Shown: piece by piece, positions 22,335 to 25,397 of the stretch
How positions within the stretch are numbered: position 1 is the stretch's first letter
Layout of the letters: every line of letters begins with the position of its first letter
NCBI GenBank assembly: GCA_002403995.1
Contig: DHIV01000069.1
Span: 532-25,928, forward strand
Source of the DNA: Gallionella sp. UBA4737
Lineage (GTDB): Bacteria; Pseudomonadota; Gammaproteobacteria; Burkholderiales; Gallionellaceae
Direction: 5' to 3'
DNA: 25,397 bases
Position numbers and translations under genes: made by a program
Notes under the pieces: model-generated
Seen by the model: the letters and a program-made list of their open reading frames with translations, nothing else
Databases searched by the model: none
Told to the model about the DNA's origin: nothing

Positions 22335-23375
22335 TTAACGGCAAAGCTCCGCAAGTATCTCTTCTACATATGCGATCTCATCCTGTGATAAGAACTTACC
22401 TTTTCTATTAAAAACCTCACTATCCGGTCGCGCTATATTATTTTCCTTCCTTTCATGAGTTGGATTTTTATCATCAAATAGATAATTCCCTTTTGAATAT
22501 TCTATTTGAAGATGCCCCGACATTTTTTCAAACATGGCATCTCTGTCTTCCATGATCTCTTCATATGAAATCAACATGACATTTTTGTGAGAGGCTGCAA
22601 TTATGGTAAACATTTTTTGAGTCAGGAAAACAACCAATGCCTTTACCGCTATCGCCTTAAGACGAAAATCGGAAATATTCAGAATCTTTTTATGGATCTT
22701 TTCAATTGCAGCAGTATCATTCTCAAAGTATCTGGATAAAAATTTTTTGTTATTAATATGATTGAATTCAATCCAAAACAAGGGATCTCGTATGCCCGAG
22801 AAATTTAAAATGCTATCGACAACCGTGATGTAATGTCTTGATATCAGTATTGCCCTGCAATCCAACTGCGAAACCAAGTACTCTGTTGCTAATAACGCAT
22901 GAACTTCCTTTATCAATACAACTTCGGCATCCGGGTCATCCCTTTTTATTGGAAATAATCGCTTGGAAAGCAAATCTCGATACGCCCTGGAATTCAAGTC
23001 TGACAATAGGCGATATGTTGCGAGCAAACGGTCTGCAGAATTGCCTCCCTTTATAATATAGGGGGAGGCAGTATGTTCTATTTTATTGGCCAAACAGACT
23101 GGTGGGTAAACATGGTAAATTGGCTCTTCCAAATACACTACTGGTGTTTTTGTTCTAGCGAGGGTATTGCTAATCCAAGTGGTTCCACTTCTTCCAACAC
23201 CGAGAACAAGCCTTAACTTGTTAGCGCTTGCCGGGATTGCAGGAAAATTGTTCTTTATGAAGTGTTTCCACCAGGGGTGATATATCCCGATTCCATCCAG
23301 CAAACTTGATATCGCAATATTCCTAAAAAAGGCGTCGTTCGATGTCAATGAAGCATGCGTGACCAGTTTATCCAT
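22335..23375 (-). CDS. Sulfotransferase family protein
   Basis: This 346-residue protein has the 5'-phosphosulfate loop LRLVLGVGRSGTTWISNTLA (55-74, core GRSGTTW). Further on is ILISRHYITVVDSILNF, where R and S fit the 3'-phosphate site of PAPS-dependent sulfotransferases. It should transfer sulfate from PAPS to a hydroxyl, here probably a sugar. The open frame reaches 23540, but that part overlaps wzt; ATG 23375 gives an 8-base overlap with wzt and the normal protein start. The gene is strikingly AT-rich: two 60-base rows counted by hand gave 30 and 32 percent GC, against 65 percent in a galE row. This indicates recent transfer. PAPS synthesis genes are not in the window. Confidence 0.85.
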   Translation of the reverse strand: MDKLVTHASLTSNDAFFRNIAISSLLDGIGIYHPWWKHFIKNNFPAIPASANKLRLVLGVGRSGTTWISNTLARTKTPVVYLEEPIYHVYPPVCLANKIEHTASPYIIKGGNSADRLLATYRLLSDLNSRAYRDLLSKRLFPIKRDDPDAEVVLIKEVHALLATEYLVSQLDCRAILISRHYITVVDSILNFSGIRDPLFWIEFNHINNKKFLSRYFENDTAAIEKIHKKILNISDFRLKAIAVKALVVFLTQKMFTIIAASHKNVMLISYEEIMEDRDAMFEKMSGHLQIEYSKGNYLFDDKNPTHERKENNIARPDSEVFNRKGKFLSQDEIAYVEEILAELCR

Positions 23376-24651
23376 TATTTTCAGCCCCCAATTTCCAGTG
23401 TTGCATGATGTAGACACCATTACGGGCTGATGAATTTGTGAAGCCACTCTGATAATAATCCCCCGACTCAACAGTAAAATTTGCTGCTGACTGCACTTGG
23501 TCGAAAAGGTCACCGCCGATTTGCAGGGTTGCAGTAACACTGTAACGGCCTGGCATCAATGGAAACCGGGGTACGTCGCAAACGATTTTATTTAGCCTGC
23601 CACTGATTTTGATATCGTTCCCGGACATTTGGTTATTTAAGATTGTGACTAGTTGACCTGAAGAGCCAAATATTGCAAGCCCAACATTCGCCGTTTCGAT
23701 CCGAGGACAATTTTCTGATGTTAAAAAGAAAACTTCGATAGTTACGTCCTCACCTGGAATCAGTGTTTGGACATAAGTATTGCTTGATGAAAGTCTAAAC
23801 CCAATTTTTGAGAATTTAACATGCCCAGATCCGGCCCGATCTTTTCTCTCTAAAAGGCTCATCTGATCCTTAATGCCCTCCAAGTACATTTGGATCGCAT
23901 TATTGGATGAAGAGTCTATAGCAACGCGCCCTCTATCTAATAATAGACATCGTTGGCACAGACTTGAAATGGCTCCCATGTTGTGGCTAACGAACAATAC
24001 GGTCCTGCCCTCTTTGCCCACGTCTTCCATCTTGCCCAGGCACTTCTTCTGAAACTGCGCATCGCCCACTGCCAGCACTTCGTCCACAATGAGAATCTCC
24101 GGCTCCAGATGGGCGGCCACCGCAAAAGCCAGCCGGACGTACATACCGGATGAGTAACGTTTGACCGGGGTATCGAGGAATTTCTCCACTTCGGCAAAGG
24201 CGACGATCTCGTCGAATTTTTTCTTGATCTCGGCCTTGCTCATGCCGAGGATCGCGCCATTGAGATAAATATTTTCCCGTCCGCTCAGTTCGGGGTGGAA
24301 ACCTGTGCCGACTTCCAACAGGCTGGCTACCCTGCCTTTGATCGAAACTTTTCCTGAAGTGGGCTCTGTGATGCGGCTCAGGATTTTCAGCAGGGTGGAC
24401 TTGCCTGCGCCATTGCGTCCGATGATGCCCACACGTTCACCCTGCTTGATGTCGAAGCTGACATCCTTGAGCGCCCAGAATTCTTCGTGAGTTGGATCAT
24501 TTTCCTGGGCGGCAAAAGGATGTATCAGCTTACGGGTGAAATGCTTGGCGCCTTCCGTCAGCACATCGCGCAATGCGGTATAGCGCTCCTGCTTCTGGTG
24601 GCCGATGATGTATTTTTTCGAGAGGTTCTCGACAGCGATGACAGATGACAT
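23368..24651 (-). CDS. wzt: ABC transporter ATPase Wzt with C-terminal glycan-binding domain
   Basis: Wzt drives export of a finished, lipid-linked glycan across the inner membrane with its permease Wzm. The 427-residue protein has an ATPase domain with Walker A GRNGAGKST (78-86), signature YSSGM (166-170), Walker B ILIVDE (186-191) and the H-loop His223. A C-terminal beta-rich domain (about 260-427) is of the Wzt-C type, which in E. coli O9a reads the chain terminus. Base composition breaks near 24000: hand-counted rows give 55-58 percent GC in the ATPase part and 38-43 percent in the C-terminal part, which continues into the AT-rich sulfotransferase. The start ATG 24651 has GAGGT about 8 bases upstream. 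No wzm is visible. Confidence 0.93.
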   Translation of the reverse strand: MSSVIAVENLSKKYIIGHQKQERYTALRDVLTEGAKHFTRKLIHPFAAQENDPTHEEFWALKDVSFDIKQGERVGIIGRNGAGKSTLLKILSRITEPTSGKVSIKGRVASLLEVGTGFHPELSGRENIYLNGAILGMSKAEIKKKFDEIVAFAEVEKFLDTPVKRYSSGMYVRLAFAVAAHLEPEILIVDEVLAVGDAQFQKKCLGKMEDVGKEGRTVLFVSHNMGAISSLCQRCLLLDRGRVAIDSSSNNAIQMYLEGIKDQMSLLERKDRAGSGHVKFSKIGFRLSSSNTYVQTLIPGEDVTIEVFFLTSENCPRIETANVGLAIFGSSGQLVTILNNQMSGNDIKISGRLNKIVCDVPRFPLMPGRYSVTATLQIGGDLFDQVQSAANFTVESGDYYQSGFTNSSARNGVYIMQHWKLGAENNG

Positions 24652-24678
24652 CAGGATACCTCTAAAAATTCAAATGCT

Positions 24679-24741
24679 GTCATTCCCGCGTTGCGGGGAA
24701 GTGCTTTTAGTGGACTGGATTCCCGCCTTCGCGGGAATGAC
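24679..24741. repeat. CATTCCCGC-type intergenic palindromic repeat
   Basis: GTCATTCCCGCG at 24679-24690 is the exact reverse complement of CGCGGGAATGAC at 24730-24741. Each arm also makes a small hairpin: TTCCCGC-CTTC-GCGGGAA at 24720-24737 and TCCCGCG-TTGCGGGGA at 24684-24699. A T-run at 24745-24750 follows on the plus strand. Repeats beginning GTCATTCCCGCGAAGGCGGGAATCC are common between genes in beta- and gammaproteobacteria (family memory). A decayed second unit appears to lie at about 24800-24826, ending CCGGAATGAC. It separates wzt from the unrelated regulator genes and marks the right edge of the glycan cluster. Confidence 0.75.
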
Positions 24742-24852
24742 GAATTTTTTAAGTTATCCATCAGATTACGTCCGCAGAGGCAAGGTTAAATGCACAAGCG
24801 GGTTCTGGAGCAAGTCCGGAATGACGGATGTTTATCGCTACCATGGTAAAGC

Positions 24853-25197
24853 TCATTTGTCTTTACCTTTCTGCTTGAGCAGTTGCTTCTGTCCTGCCTG
24901 GGTGAGGCGATATTTCTGAAGGCGGCTATTTGGTTTGTCTGGGCTGGTGAATTCGATCATCGCTTCAAACAAGAGATCGCGCATTGTTTTATTCAATTGA
25001 CCAGATACTTCTTTTTGTCCCAGTTTGGCTGAGATATCTTTTTTTGCCATTTCCCCATCAGCCAATAATATGAGTACACGTTCTACTAACGACTCTGGCT
25101 GTGACTCTGGCTGTGACTCTGGCTGTGACTCTGGCTGTTTAACCTTAACCTGAGCAAAGGTGAGCATGATTCCACCGCTGATTTCTTGTGTGCTCAT
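24853..25197 (-). CDS. Winged-helix protein with PESQ tandem repeats
   Basis: This 114-residue protein has a short N-terminus, a repetitive linker (four PES/QPES units, residues about 21-36) and a C-terminal winged-helix-like domain (LVERVLILLADGEMAKKDISAKLG, then KYRLTQAGQKQLLKQK). The block IEFTSPDKPNSRLQKYRLT is common at the ends of AlbA_2/RecG-like putative regulators, so this gene may be a detached C-terminal module of such a protein. Its ATG at 25197 overlaps the stop of the upstream gene (ATGA), so the two work together. The tandem linker DNA is 12-bp repeated (separate entry). DNA binding is likely; targets are unknown. Confidence 0.75.
   Translation of the reverse strand: MSTQEISGGIMLTFAQVKVKQPESQPESQPESQPESLVERVLILLADGEMAKKDISAKLGQKEVSGQLNKTMRDLLFEAMIEFTSPDKPNSRLQKYRLTQAGQKQLLKQKGKDK
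25091..25138. repeat. 12-bp tandem repeat, four copies, coding
   Basis: GACTCTGGCTGT is repeated exactly four times head to tail from 25091 to 25138. Read on the minus strand it encodes the tetrapeptide linker SQPE/PESQ. Because the unit is a multiple of three, copy-number change would keep the frame and only alter linker length. Confidence 0.95.
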
Positions 25198-25397
25198 TCG
25201 TCTGAGTCCAAATAATAATAGCCGCCAGTTTTGGCTGCGCCTCTAAATTCAACCAAGCCATTTTCTTTGAGTTGCTTGAGCCAGCGCTCAACATTTTTCG
25301 CGGAGGTTGCCATTTGATCTGCTAGTGAGGGGACACGCAACCCAGGATGCAGTTTGATGGTTTTGAGTAATGTATTTACTCCCTCATTTACTCCCTC
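25194..25397 (-). CDS. C-terminal part of a RecG/AlbA_2-like regulator, partial
   Basis: The reading frame enters from the right edge and ends at TGA 25196-25194. The 67 visible residues begin with EGVNEGVN, a repeat from a 12-bp tandem array, followed by a winged-helix domain: TLLKTIKLHPGLRVPSLADQM, then TSAKNVERWLKQLKENGLVEFRGAAKTGGYYYL. This repeat-plus-winged-helix tail is seen in AlbA_2 (Schlafen-like) ATP-binding putative transcriptional regulators. The catalytic or DNA-binding N-terminal part is outside the window. The stop overlaps the next gene's ATG. Confidence 0.75.
   Translation of the reverse strand, partial: EGVNEGVNTLLKTIKLHPGLRVPSLADQMATSAKNVERWLKQLKENGLVEFRGAAKTGGYYYLDSDE
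25374..25397. repeat. 12-bp tandem repeat running off the window edge
   Basis: ATTTACTCCCTC occurs twice in tandem (25374-25385 and 25386-25397). It encodes EGVN on the minus strand. The array probably continues beyond the window. Confidence 0.9.

Noticed and set aside
24652..24852. JUMPStart/ops element or clear promoter for the main operon
   Set aside because: No GGCGGTAGC-type ops sequence or good -35/-10 pair was found upstream of wzt; the region is mostly palindromic repeat.

Overview
The window is a surface-polysaccharide (O-antigen, or lipopolysaccharide-like glycan) locus from a Gram-negative bacterium. Protein style, GC-rich codon use in the core genes and the types of short palindromic repeats suggest a betaproteobacterium. 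A Gallionella/Sideroxydans-like or other Nitrosomonadales background is my best guess, but it rests on general resemblance only.

Layout, left to right. (1) 1-2249: dTDP-L-rhamnose genes rfbB and rfbD on the minus strand. A perfect 24-bp inverted repeat lies at the left edge, a second hairpin lies between the two genes, and rfbB carries an unusual in-frame palindromic insert. (2) 2250-2635: the longest stretch without a supported gene. (3) 2636-3577: a lone plus-strand SDR epimerase, convergent with the main cluster. (4) 3726-24651: about 21 kb of minus-strand genes with many ATGA-type overlaps, so probably one or a few long transcripts. Read from the right they are wzt, a sulfotransferase, an FkbM methyltransferase, a DUF268 protein, a class I methyltransferase, an alpha-1,2-fucosyltransferase-like GT11, two GT2 enzymes, galE, an asnB-type amidotransferase, a GNT-I-like glycosyltransferase, a hexapeptide acyltransferase, a second FkbM methyltransferase, two duplicated GT2 enzymes, a further GT2, a small-gene island, another GT2, a methyltransferase, an acyltransferase-3 protein and an epimerase. 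(5) 24853-25397: the tail of a winged-helix/RecG-like regulator and a second winged-helix gene, both with 12-bp tandem repeats.

How they fit together: rfbBD, galE and the other epimerases make nucleotide sugars. At least eight glycosyltransferases assemble the chain. Five (predicted) methyltransferases, two acyltransferases, one sulfotransferase and possibly an amidotransferase decorate it. Wzt, with a C-terminal glycan-binding domain, powers export by the ABC route. The permease Wzm, rfbA, rfbC and GDP-fucose genes are not in the window.

The most interesting signals are three. First, an AT-rich module couples the Wzt carbohydrate-recognition domain to the adjacent sulfotransferase, suggesting a sulfated or otherwise modified export cap. 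Second, rfbB seems to have been lengthened by a palindromic element. Third, a toxin-antitoxin-like island (orphan HigA with a HigB relic, and a DUF4258/DUF2283 pair) sits between an intact glycosyltransferase and a truncated relative of it.
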